DNA of 5,866 nt from Deinococcus marmoris DSM 12784 (lineage in GTDB: Bacteria; Deinococcota; Deinococci; Deinococcales; Deinococcaceae): positions 1-5,866 of the forward strand of contig NZ_JNIV01000163.1 of the NCBI RefSeq assembly GCF_000701405.1, given 5' to 3'. Positions 1 to 5,866 of this stretch are shown in pieces; positions within the stretch are counted from its first letter, which is position 1; each line of letters begins with the position of its first letter. The translations under genes were made by a program, and so were the position numbers. Under the pieces are notes generated by a model that saw nothing but the letters and a program-made list of their open reading frames with translations, made no database searches and was not told where the DNA came from.

Positions 1-263
1 TAATGCCACTCCACCACGCCGTTTTCCTGACTGTGAGGTTTGGGAATCACACAGTCATCGACACTCAGCGTTCCGTCCTCCTGCTCGATCTGCCTGACCA
101 ACGGCTTTGCCAGTTTCCAGAGCGTACGGGAAAAAGCCTCTTCCTGACGCAAAAAACGAGTGACCTGATCGTGACTGACTTCCCCCAGCAGCAACTGGGC
201 GAGCATGGTGGCACTCGTTTGACCGAACGAGGAGATCAAGAAATCGCTGTACAGTTCCATCAT
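1..263 (-). CDS. DDE transposase, N-terminal part (cut by window edge)
   Basis: This is the first 87 residues of an insertion-sequence transposase, read leftward from ATG 263-261 and running off the left edge. The protein begins MMELYSDFLISSFGQTSAT and contains the segment GEVSHDQVTRFL, followed by EDGTLSVDDCVIPKPHS. The opening 'YSD-L---FG-TSAT', the 'SHD--TRFL' block and the 'DG-L--DD-----KP' block, in which the first catalytic aspartate is expected, are typical of DDE transposases of the IS4/IS701 type, which cut and rejoin the ends of their element. The first of two adjacent ATG codons is chosen because GGAGGTGA (279-272 on the minus strand) lies 8 bases upstream. An in-frame stop further upstream rules out a much longer start. 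The catalytic core and the far end of the element are outside the window, so I cannot say whether the element is intact. The exact IS family is uncertain; a transposase is very likely. Confidence 0.82.
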   Translation of the reverse strand, partial: MMELYSDFLISSFGQTSATMLAQLLLGEVSHDQVTRFLRQEEAFSRTLWKLAKPLVRQIEQEDGTLSVDDCVIPKPHSQENGVVEWH

Positions 264-271
264 CCGGCGAG

Positions 272-279
272 TCACCTCC
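272..279 (-). promoter_or_regulatory. Shine-Dalgarno site of the left transposase
   Basis: The minus strand reads GGAGGTGA here, 8 bases before ATG 263-261. It is a near-perfect match to the anti-Shine-Dalgarno sequence and decides the start over the second ATG at 260-258. Confidence 0.6.
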
Positions 280-509
280 CCAGTTTGCGTCGCCGCAGTG
301 CGAAGCAAGAAATCCTGATGATTTCATGGAGTCTTCAAATCGTAGCGCGTAAGGTCAGCTGTGTATATTTTAGTTTCAGGGAATATAGACGGGGATCTTT
401 GGAACTTCTTGTGGAGAGCGCTCATTCTCGCTCAAAAACAGACCGTCTTCAAAATACCTCTTTAGATAAGGTCTTTAAGAGGGCTTTAAGAATAGAATGA
501 ATAGGTCTT

Positions 510-553
510 AAAAACAAAAAAACGAGAAAGCCACCAGATTTCTCCGGTGGCTT
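510..553 (-). terminator. Probable rho-independent terminator, minus strand
   Basis: On the minus strand an 8-base stem AAGCCACC (553-546) pairs with GGTGGCTT (535-528) around a 10-base loop. A few bases later comes a run of seven T (522-516) and then another T run (514-509). This is the usual arrangement for intrinsic termination of leftward transcripts. It lies about 360 bases beyond the helicase stop, so it could end the defence operon transcript or a gene that has since been lost. It would also separate that transcript from the left transposase. Confidence 0.55.
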
Positions 554-559
554 CCTGGG

Positions 560-586
560 TCGCCGAGAAAAAATACATCATCGGCG
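560..586. repeat. Inverted repeat (7-base stem)
   Basis: TCGCCGA at 560-566 is the reverse complement of TCGGCGA at 580-586, with a 13-base loop. It lies immediately beside the terminator hairpin, making two hairpins in tandem. No T run follows on either strand, so it is not itself a terminator. Its role is unknown. Confidence 0.4.
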
Positions 587-728
587 ATGCTGAACACTTG
601 GGTCTGGAGCCGTGGCTTCAAACTTGCCCCGATGCGGGCCCATCCGGGTGATAGTGCGCGAGCTATCAATGAAAGATGGGGGGCTAGAGCCTACCGTCAG
701 CATGTACTCTAGCTGAGATAAGTATAGC

Positions 729-764
729 TGCGCCTGTAAAAAAAGGATGAGAATGTCAGGCGCA
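729..764. repeat. Inverted repeat flanking an A-tract
   Basis: TGCGCCTG at 729-736 is perfectly complementary to CAGGCGCA at 757-764. The 20-base loop contains an uninterrupted run of seven A (738-744). This could be a protein-binding site, a remnant of a mobile-element end or an RNA hairpin. Nothing in the sequence decides between these. Confidence 0.4.
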
Positions 765-821
765 TTCTGTTGGTGGTGTTCATGTGGCTTGTTGCTTCAG
801 CTTCCAAGCGAGTGCTCAGAG

Positions 822-848
822 CGCGCTTCTCATCTAGCGCGTGTTTTT
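822..848 (+). terminator. Weak candidate terminator, plus strand
   Basis: CGCGCT (822-827) pairs with AGCGCG (836-841) around an 8-base loop, and the plus strand then reads TGTTTTT (842-848). If active it would stop rightward transcripts before they run antisense into the helicase gene, whose 3' end is at 917. The stem is only six base pairs and the T run is short, so this is a tentative call. Confidence 0.25.
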
Positions 849-916
849 GCGGTGTGTTGTGCCTCAGCAGATTCACAGGAAGGCATATTTTGCGCCATAT
901 CCACACTTGGGTAAGT

Positions 917-3673
917 TCACCACCCCTGGCGCAGGTGGTTCAGGGCGTCGGCTTCTCGCAGCACGGCGGTACAGGCGTCCCAGCCGCTGAGATCTGGGGT
1001 CTGTTGCTGCGCCCGTGCAAAGGGATGTAGCAGAGCGCTCGCCTCCTTTTCGCTGAGGTGATCCAGCAGCACTTTGATGCGCTCACCGTCTTGTTGGGCC
1101 AGGTCCACCCAGTCTCCCTTGATTACTTCGGGGATCAACCCGAAGAGTGCGGCTATGTCGCCGAATCGCTCGGAAAGGCGTTGGTGGACGCGGTCTTCGA
1201 TCGAGCCGAAGTAACGCATGTTGTAGATCCGCACGGTGGGGTGTTTCTGTCCGATGCGCTGGATTCTGCCTTTGCGCTGCTCGAGCCGCGAAGGATTCCA
1301 GGGCAAGTCGATGTTGATCAGGTTGGAAAGCCGTTGCAGGTTGAGTCCCTCCGAGGCTGCGTCGGTGCCGACCAGCAGCGTGAGCTCGCCGCTCCGCACC
1401 CGTTCTTTGAGCACCTGTCGGTCAAGTGGGCTGAACACGCCGCCCAGATAGGTGCCGCTGCTCTGGCCGTTGCTGTATAACCCGACGGGCAACTCCGGGT
1501 ATTCTGCGCTCAGGGCGCGCGCCATTTGCCGGGCCGTGTCCAGGTACTGCGTGAACAGGATGCATCCGTCGCCAAGCCATCCAGGCTGGCCCCCCGTGGC
1601 TGCGTGGTCGCCTCTGAGTAGGGCCAGTGCAAGTTTGATCTTGGGATCATCCTCGCGGTTGCGCCCGAGCACCCACTGCAACTCTTTCAGGTTCTCCTCC
1701 AGGTCACTGCCGTGGGCCACCTGGGCGTTCTGGTCTTCGACATCGTCCTCGTCGTCATCGGCCTCTTCAGGGTCTTCGACTGGGGCCGCTCCCTCAAGCA
1801 TGCGGGTCACCGAGATGTACCCCGCTTCCAGGCTGGAACTGATGCGGCGCAGCAGCGCCGTGCGGGCAAAGCCCGTCAGGCCGCCCGCCTTGCCGAGTTC
1901 TTCGCAGACTTTCTCGGCCAGCGCATAAGCGCTGAGCAGTTCTGGGATGACCGGGACGGCTTGATCCACTTTGTCCCCGTGGAGATCCACGGTGATGCGC
2001 TGCAACTGGCCCAGGTTTTCGAGGGCTTCGCGGGTGCGCATCACGATGCGGGTGATGTACGGGTTTTCATCGCTGATCCAGGTGGGGAAGCGTTTGACGA
2101 GTTGCTGAATCTCGAAGGCGGCCAGTTTCTCACGCGGCTGCCCCGGGGCCTCGAAATCCTCCATGCGCAGGCCCAGGCTTTGCCGGATGACCCGGAGGTC
2201 CACGTCGTACTGTCCGTGTGGTCCACGGCTGGGTGGAAAGGGTGAGCGGTACCACGCCCACATGTCCGTGAAGTCGGTGGGTGGCTTTTGCCGACCCACC
2301 GTGAGTTCAAGGCCCTGAAGTGGATCAGTGTTCCACTGCGAGTAGGGGCCGCCCAGGACTTCTGGTGCGCCCTCAGCAAGGATCTGGAGTAGTTCATACG
2401 CCTCGATCAGATCGAGTTGCACGGGAGTCGCGGTCGCCAGCAGCAGGCTGCGGGTGTGACCGGCCAACCGCACCATCGCCTTGTACAGCGTGTTGGGCTT
2501 TCGGCGCCTTCCCTGACCGCTTTTACGGGCCCGGTGGGCCTCGTCAAGGATCACCAGCGCGTACTCCTGATCAAAGACCGGGTGGGCCGCTTCTGCCTGC
2601 CTGGCGAGCCACTGTGAGGAGACGAGGGCGATGCGGCGCGGGCAGTTCTCGAAGCCTCGGGTACTTTGCTCAAACTCGTCGATCCAGCCTTTCTGGCTGT
2701 CCCAGCGTGCGCTGGGCACCCGTAGCAGATCCCACATTTCGGCTTGCCACTGGCGCAGCAGGGTCTTGGGGACGCTGATCAGCACCGGGGCGTCCCCCTG
2801 CAAAGCGATCAGTTGAGCGCTCACGGCGAGTTGCAGGGTCTTGCCCAGGCCCACCTGATCAGCCAGAAGTAAGCGCGCGTGGCCAAAGGGTCCGGAGTGC
2901 GCCAGCATCACCTGGTGGACGAAGGCTTTCTGGTGGGGCCACAGCCCCGTTTCACTGGTGTACAGCGGAGCTTCGATCAGCGGGGCGTTGAGCTCATCCA
3001 GGTCCTGATCGCCGCGCGCGATGCCGCTGTCGATCAGCGCCCGCCACTCGGTCAGACTGATTTCTGTTCGCCCGGCGAGCCGCTCAAGATCATCGATGAC
3101 CGCCTGGGCCAGTGGGTGGGCGTCCTTGTGATTCCAGAGGGCATCGAATTCTGCTTGCACCCACGCGACGCCCTCGGGCGAGGGATCCTCCCACAGCAAC
3201 TCATAGTTGCGGCTCCAGGCGTTGGCGGTGTCGTTCACGCTGCCCATGAAAGCGGTCTGTACGCCGTCTGGGTGGGTGATGATCCCCGCCTTGCCGTGCA
3301 TAAAGCCAAAAACCTTGTCGGGGAGCACCCGGATCTCGATTTTCTTGCTGACGAGCGCGCTGTGTAGCAGCCGCAACCGATCACGCATTTCCGGTGGTGC
3401 CTGTTCAAGCTGCAACTCGGGCTGTGCCCCGTGCCACGCGCGCCGCAGATCCTCGTCGGCCAGCTGCGCTATGGCGACGTCGGCGGGGTTGAGGTCCGAG
3501 TTGCAGATCATGCGGATGCGCTTCACGCTGTCAAAGGGTTCGCGGAGCAGATGAAGCACCGAGGACGTGAAGTAGCCCGAGATTCGGTCGTACTGCACGG
3601 CCCCGGTGAGCCGGGGGATCAGGAAGGACTGATCGATGCGCCCCAGGCGGGCGCTGAAGCGGTTGATCTCCAC
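917..3673 (-). CDS. PLD-domain SNF2-type helicase, anti-phage defence protein
   Basis: A complete 918-residue cytoplasmic protein. An N-terminal phospholipase-D-like module (about residues 1-180) begins with a segment containing DRISGYFTSSVL (29-40) and carries a single HKD-type core: HGK at 126-128, then GSVND at 144-148. An SNF2/RapA-like superfamily 2 helicase follows, with motif I DQVGLGKT (272-279), motif II DEAH (377-380), motif III TATP (414-417), motif V GTDAASEGLN (769-778) and motif VI QRKGRIQRIGQ (799-809). A very acidic linker (631-647) sits before the second RecA domain. From family knowledge such proteins are ATP-driven DNA translocases, and the PLD module may be a nuclease; neither activity can be read from sequence alone. 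All helicase motifs are present and the frame is unbroken. The start is GTG at 3673, one base after the methyltransferase stop TAG (3677-3675), with GGAG six bases upstream. The gene is therefore probably translationally coupled and works with the methyltransferase. It resembles the PLD-helicase of DUF1156/DUF499/DUF3780 defence islands more than DISARM DrmD, which lacks this N-terminus. Confidence 0.88.
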   Translation of the reverse strand: MEINRFSARLGRIDQSFLIPRLTGAVQYDRISGYFTSSVLHLLREPFDSVKRIRMICNSDLNPADVAIAQLADEDLRRAWHGAQPELQLEQAPPEMRDRLRLLHSALVSKKIEIRVLPDKVFGFMHGKAGIITHPDGVQTAFMGSVNDTANAWSRNYELLWEDPSPEGVAWVQAEFDALWNHKDAHPLAQAVIDDLERLAGRTEISLTEWRALIDSGIARGDQDLDELNAPLIEAPLYTSETGLWPHQKAFVHQVMLAHSGPFGHARLLLADQVGLGKTLQLAVSAQLIALQGDAPVLISVPKTLLRQWQAEMWDLLRVPSARWDSQKGWIDEFEQSTRGFENCPRRIALVSSQWLARQAEAAHPVFDQEYALVILDEAHRARKSGQGRRRKPNTLYKAMVRLAGHTRSLLLATATPVQLDLIEAYELLQILAEGAPEVLGGPYSQWNTDPLQGLELTVGRQKPPTDFTDMWAWYRSPFPPSRGPHGQYDVDLRVIRQSLGLRMEDFEAPGQPREKLAAFEIQQLVKRFPTWISDENPYITRIVMRTREALENLGQLQRITVDLHGDKVDQAVPVIPELLSAYALAEKVCEELGKAGGLTGFARTALLRRISSSLEAGYISVTRMLEGAAPVEDPEEADDDEDDVEDQNAQVAHGSDLEENLKELQWVLGRNREDDPKIKLALALLRGDHAATGGQPGWLGDGCILFTQYLDTARQMARALSAEYPELPVGLYSNGQSSGTYLGGVFSPLDRQVLKERVRSGELTLLVGTDAASEGLNLQRLSNLINIDLPWNPSRLEQRKGRIQRIGQKHPTVRIYNMRYFGSIEDRVHQRLSERFGDIAALFGLIPEVIKGDWVDLAQQDGERIKVLLDHLSEKEASALLHPFARAQQQTPDLSGWDACTAVLREADALNHLRQGW

Positions 3674-3679
3674 CCTAGA

Positions 3680-3683
3680 CTCC
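3680..3683 (-). promoter_or_regulatory. Internal ribosome-binding site for the helicase GTG start
   Basis: The minus strand reads GGAG here, within the last codons of the methyltransferase gene, six bases before GTG 3673-3671. The stop TAG lies between them. This supports GTG as the true start and implies coupled translation of the two genes. Confidence 0.6.
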
Positions 3684-5244
3684 GGCGTTCATCAGCGCGC
3701 CGCGCAACACCTGGGCAGCCTCGGCGTCGGCTTTCCAGTGTGGGAGCGTCAGCCTGCCCAGGTGCTCCAGCAGCGTGATGGCCCGGCTGTGCTGCATGGC
3801 AAAGTTCGGCACATCGTCACGCAGCCCCGCCAGGCCCTGGGCGGGCCCATCTTCGCGGGCGGTGATCTGAATGGCGAGCAGCAGGTGTCGCAGCAGCGTG
3901 CCGGCCAGCGGCCCGGTGTTGACGTTGCGCCCGCCCATCTCGCTGGCGGTCATCAGCCGGACGTTGTTGGCGCGGTCATCGGCCAGCAGATCACGCCATG
4001 CCGAAGCCGCGTAGCTGCGCGCCAGTTCTTGGAAGACGCCGCTGCGGTGCTCACCCTTCTGCTCAGTGTCGAGGCCCTTGAGGTAGAAGCGCTCATGGGA
4101 CTCCAAGTCACGCCACACGGCGGCGTCCAGCCCCCGGGGGAGTAGGTTCCGGGTGGCGGCCTGGGCCGCCTGTTCGATCAGCAGGTGAACGGGTGATTTT
4201 TCGCCCCGGGCACGCACCTTGAGCAGTTCTTTGTGGGGATCCAAACCGTGGATGTTGTGCGAGGTGATCACGCGCAGGGCGGCGGCGTAGGTGGCGAGTT
4301 GGAGGTCGGCGTCGCTCCAGGCCAGGCCAGCGCCCTCAAGGAGTTGCATGTCTTTAAGCTGCTTGGCGACCTCATCCTCCATCAGGTTGAGGATGTCGTC
4401 GTCGAAGACGGTTTCGACCTCGCCGCGCTTGCGGAGAACGAGCAGGACGGTGGCCTGGACGTTGTTTGCTCCGCCGCTCAGGCCGTCGGTGGTCTCAGTT
4501 ACGACGGTCCACGCAGCTGAGACTTGGAGGCCCGAGGCCCACAAGGTCATGGCAAGCTCTGCCCACACGCCGGCATCCTGATGTGTGAACATTACAACCT
4601 GCAGGCCGTTGTCGGGCATGTGCGCCGTCAGCTGTGTGTATATCTGCATCATGGCTTCGTTGAAAGAGACCCCTTTGCCCTTAACCGCCAGGATGCGTTT
4701 GGCATCCGCATACCATTCAGGGAAAAGCATGGGGATACGTTTCTCGTACCAAGAGAGGAAGAATTCAGAGATTTCCTCGTAGTCGATGGCATCGGCATAT
4801 GGCGGATCCGTGATCCACAGGTCGCAGATGGCGTTGGTATCACGTGCATCGTGCAGTTGGACGTCGAGTCCAGTGGTAGTCAGCAGAGATGTAGGGACAT
4901 TATTTCCCTTGAGACCCAGAAACCCTTTAACGCCGAAGTTGAATTTCGGACTGAGACTTTGACTGTCGAAAGTGTTGACTAGCTGACTTGTTGCAGGTGA
5001 CCAGCGCACGATTTTGCTGTTGTAGTCGGTCATTTTTCCAACTAAGGTCAGCAACTCGCGTGGTGCAGGACTGCGGCTGATCGCTTCAGCAAACAAGCCG
5101 TTGGTTAACAGCTGGCGGGGAGTGAATAGCTGATGCCAGGAGTGCCAGTTGCGAGCTGCAAAAATGCGGGCGATGCGGGGACCTTCTTGAAGCGCTTTGG
5201 AGGGGAGGAACCCAGCCGCACGCCAAGACTCAAGGCGATCTTTT

Positions 5245-5261
5245 AGCAGGCTCTGCCTGCT
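5245..5261. repeat. Perfect 17-base hairpin at the frameshift site
   Basis: The plus strand reads AGCAGGC-TCT-GCCTGCT, a perfect 7-base stem with a 3-base loop. The base that breaks the methyltransferase frame is one of the two G at 5249-5250, inside this stem. Hairpins can promote small indels during replication and can also cause base-calling errors, so the frameshift may be real or technical. Confidence 0.6.
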
Positions 5262-5598
5262 CTTCGCGAGCTAGGTCCGCCTTAGTGACTTCTTCGTAGA
5301 CTCGCTTGCGCTCTATTTTAATTTTGCCTCTGACGACTTTCTCGGTACTCTTGACCCAGCGCACGCAGTACAGTCGCTCCTGATAAAAATCCTCTGGATT
5401 TGGGATCAGATCATCGGCGGTCCAGGGCCGTAAGCCCTTCCCGCCGTTGTGTCGGTCGCGCAGTTTGTCGATGTCAGAGGGGTGGGGACTGGAGTTCTCT
5501 GGTGTTGGCAACGGCACGAGTTGTTGATCTACCACGGTACCTTTTTTGTAACTACTCAGCAGGGGGACTTGCGGAGTGGAATCAGATAGAGTAGGCGC

Positions 5599-5866
5599 AT
5601 CAAGAACGCTCTTTGCCCCAATTGCCTGATCCTTCAAGCTCGCCTTGACGAGCTTGAACTGCGATTGCTGACCCTGGAAGCTCGCCTTGCCGCCACAAGC
5701 CGAACTTCTAGCCAACCGCCCAGCCAGGACAAACCGTGGGTCCCCAAGAGTGAGCGCCAGAAGAGCAACCGCTCTTCTGGCGGGCAACGTGGCCATCCCG
5801 GCAAGACGCTCAAAATGAGTGAGCATCCTGATGAAATCAGGACGCTCCCGGTCACTGGGCAGTGCG
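5599..5866 (+). CDS. IS66-family transposase, N-terminal part (cut by window edge)
   Basis: The frame encodes [19 protein letters not shown], a heptad-rich coiled-coil segment, then [32 protein letters not shown] and [20 protein letters not shown], ending just after a cysteine at the edge. This order (CPNC, leucine-rich coil, NSS/SSQPPS-DKP, GGQ-GH-G-T, HPDE) is the classic N-terminus of IS66 transposases, whose DDE core and zinc-binding cysteines lie further on. The last in-frame stop upstream is TAG 5587-5589. Between it and the CPNC codons there is no ATG, GTG or TTG; an ATC at 5599-5601 stands where an ATG would be expected. I give 5599 as the nominal start, but the start may be mutated. 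Imperfect 12-base repeats (AAGCTCGCCTTG at 5637 and 5678) and a 12-base-pair hairpin (5755-5782) lie inside the coding sequence. The gene runs convergently with the methyltransferase. Confidence 0.82.
   Translation, partial: MKNALCPNCLILQARLDELELRLLTLEARLAATSRTSSQPPSQDKPWVPKSERQKSNRSSGGQRGHPGKTLKMSEHPDEIRTLPVTGQC
5755..5782. repeat. 12-base-pair perfect hairpin inside the IS66 transposase gene
   Basis: CGCCAGAAGAGC (5755-5766) and GCTCTTCTGGCG (5771-5782) are exact reverse complements separated by four bases. A second long inverted repeat lies at 5821-5847 (12 pairs, one of them G-T, loop of three). They fall in the codons for the basic GGQ-GH-G region and the HPDE segment. They may reflect codon composition or a structure that limits transposase expression. 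Confidence 0.5.

Larger units (their letters stand above)
264..916. other. Intergenic region between left IS and helicase gene, no convincing gene
   Basis: About 650 bases separate the left transposase start from the helicase stop. The part from about 340 to 525 is clearly richer in A and T than the genes around it and must contain the transposase leader and the end of its IS. I could not locate the terminal inverted repeat. Three degenerate copies of a GTCTTTAAGA-like word occur at about 470, 483 and 505. The part from 522 to 916 holds four inverted repeats, at 528-553, 560-586, 729-764 and 822-841. Open frames exist on both strands, including a 65-codon minus frame at 709-906, but none has a good ribosome-binding site or a recognisable protein. 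The stretch may be the old 3' flank of the defence locus plus IS-derived sequence. No tRNA or other known RNA could be recognised. Confidence 0.55.
3675..5547 (-). pseudogene. DUF1156-type anti-phage DNA methyltransferase, 5'-truncated and frameshifted
   Basis: This is the remnant of a large DNA methyltransferase expected to use S-adenosylmethionine to modify adenine or cytosine amino groups and so mark self DNA. The C-terminal frame is open from 5270 to the TAG at 3675. It contains the catalytic motif IV in LWITDPPYADAIDYEEISEF (DPPY at 4808-4797), then WAELAMTLWASGLQVSAAWT and a C-terminal part with RANNVRL, all characteristic of the DUF1156 defence-associated family. The upstream part lies one frame over, with LRPWTADDLIP, YQERLYCVRW and TKADLAREEQ in 5547-5251. 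Removing one base at 5249/5250 joins the two as EEQAELLKDRLESW and restores a continuous protein of about 620 residues. Usual family members are, from memory, about 900 or more residues. The missing N-terminus would hold the DUF1156 domain and the glycine-rich SAM-binding motif I, so the remnant should be inactive. Upstream sequence changes abruptly at about 5548 into an IS66 element on the opposite strand. A TTG at 5096 is the first convenient start of the C-terminal frame, but homology continues upstream of it, so it is an internal leucine. Confidence 0.8.
5548..5866 (+). mobile_element. IS66-family insertion sequence, left end (runs off window)
   Basis: An IS66-type transposase frame runs rightward from about 5599 to the window edge. 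The sequence at 5548 begins GTAACTACTCAGC. IS66 ends commonly start with GTAA, and this is exactly where methyltransferase homology stops on the minus strand (after the codons for KKGTVVD, read leftward). I therefore place the left terminus at 5548. IS66 elements usually make 8-base target duplications; the flanking candidate is 5540-5547 (CCTTTTTT), which should recur after the right end, outside the window. The boundary is an inference; the IS66 identity is well supported by the protein. Confidence 0.65.

Noticed and set aside
55..327. Minus-strand 90-codon frame at the left end
   Set aside because: It is one base out of frame with the transposase and its translation has no family features.
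310..330. Shared TCATCAGGAT word between the left transposase leader and the IS66 coding region as a common IS end
   Set aside because: Only ten bases match, and one copy lies inside codons for the HPDEI segment, so chance is the simplest explanation.
3..500. Plus-strand 165-codon frame at the left end
   Set aside because: It overlaps the transposase on the opposite strand, which has clear family motifs and a good ribosome-binding site. The plus frame has no recognisable protein.
600..660. tRNA-like segment containing TTCAAAC
   Set aside because: I could not build acceptor, D and anticodon arms around it, and there is no conserved T-arm stem.
709..906. 65-codon minus frame just downstream of the helicase
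   Set aside because: It has no ribosome-binding site and no recognisable motif, and its composition is unlike the neighbouring genes.
3673..3675. DISARM assignment from methyltransferase plus SNF2 helicase
   Set aside because: The helicase has an N-terminal PLD module fused to it, and no DrmA, DrmB or separate DrmC is visible. The methyltransferase matches the DUF1156 family better.
3675..5096. TTG at 5096 as the true start of a separate 473-residue protein
   Set aside because: Conserved family sequence (WHSWHQLFTPRQLLTNG) continues upstream in the same frame to the frameshift, so the TTG is an internal leucine codon.
5590..5826. Minus-strand frame continuing from the methyltransferase to a start at 5826 as its native N-terminus
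   Set aside because: The plus strand over the same bases gives an unmistakable IS66 transposase N-terminus ([26 protein letters not shown]). The minus frame there has no DUF1156 features and is an antisense shadow.

Overview
The window looks like the remains of a chromosomal anti-phage defence locus lying between two unrelated insertion sequences. It probably comes from a GC-rich bacterium. The two transposases resemble versions I associate with Deinococcus, but that is a recollection of family style and not a search result, so the genus is a weak inference.

Layout from left to right. Positions 1-263 hold the 5' end of a DDE transposase on the minus strand, cut by the window edge. Positions 264-916 have no convincing gene. 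This stretch contains the transposase leader, an AT-rich part and several hairpins, one of which (522-553) looks like a minus-strand terminator. Positions 917-3673 (minus) encode an intact 918-residue protein that joins an N-terminal phospholipase-D-like domain to an SNF2-type helicase. Positions 3675-5547 (minus) are the C-terminal two thirds of a large DUF1156-type DNA methyltransferase. It carries the DPPY motif but is broken by a one-base frameshift at 5249-5250 and has lost its N-terminus. From about 5548 to the right edge the plus strand carries the beginning of an IS66-family element, with the N-terminal part of its transposase in frame from about 5599.

The methyltransferase and helicase are tightly linked: stop and GTG start are separated by one base, with a ribosome-binding site inside the end of the upstream gene. 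The pairing matches a known type of defence island in which a DUF1156 methyltransferase and a PLD-helicase accompany DUF499 and DUF3780 proteins. Those partners are not in this window. The IS66 element reads convergently into the methyltransferase, and its apparent left end falls exactly where recognisable methyltransferase sequence stops. The helicase is open throughout with all motifs intact, so the locus appears to have lost its modification gene more recently than its helicase, or the helicase is still selected. I see no RNA gene, CRISPR array or replication origin.
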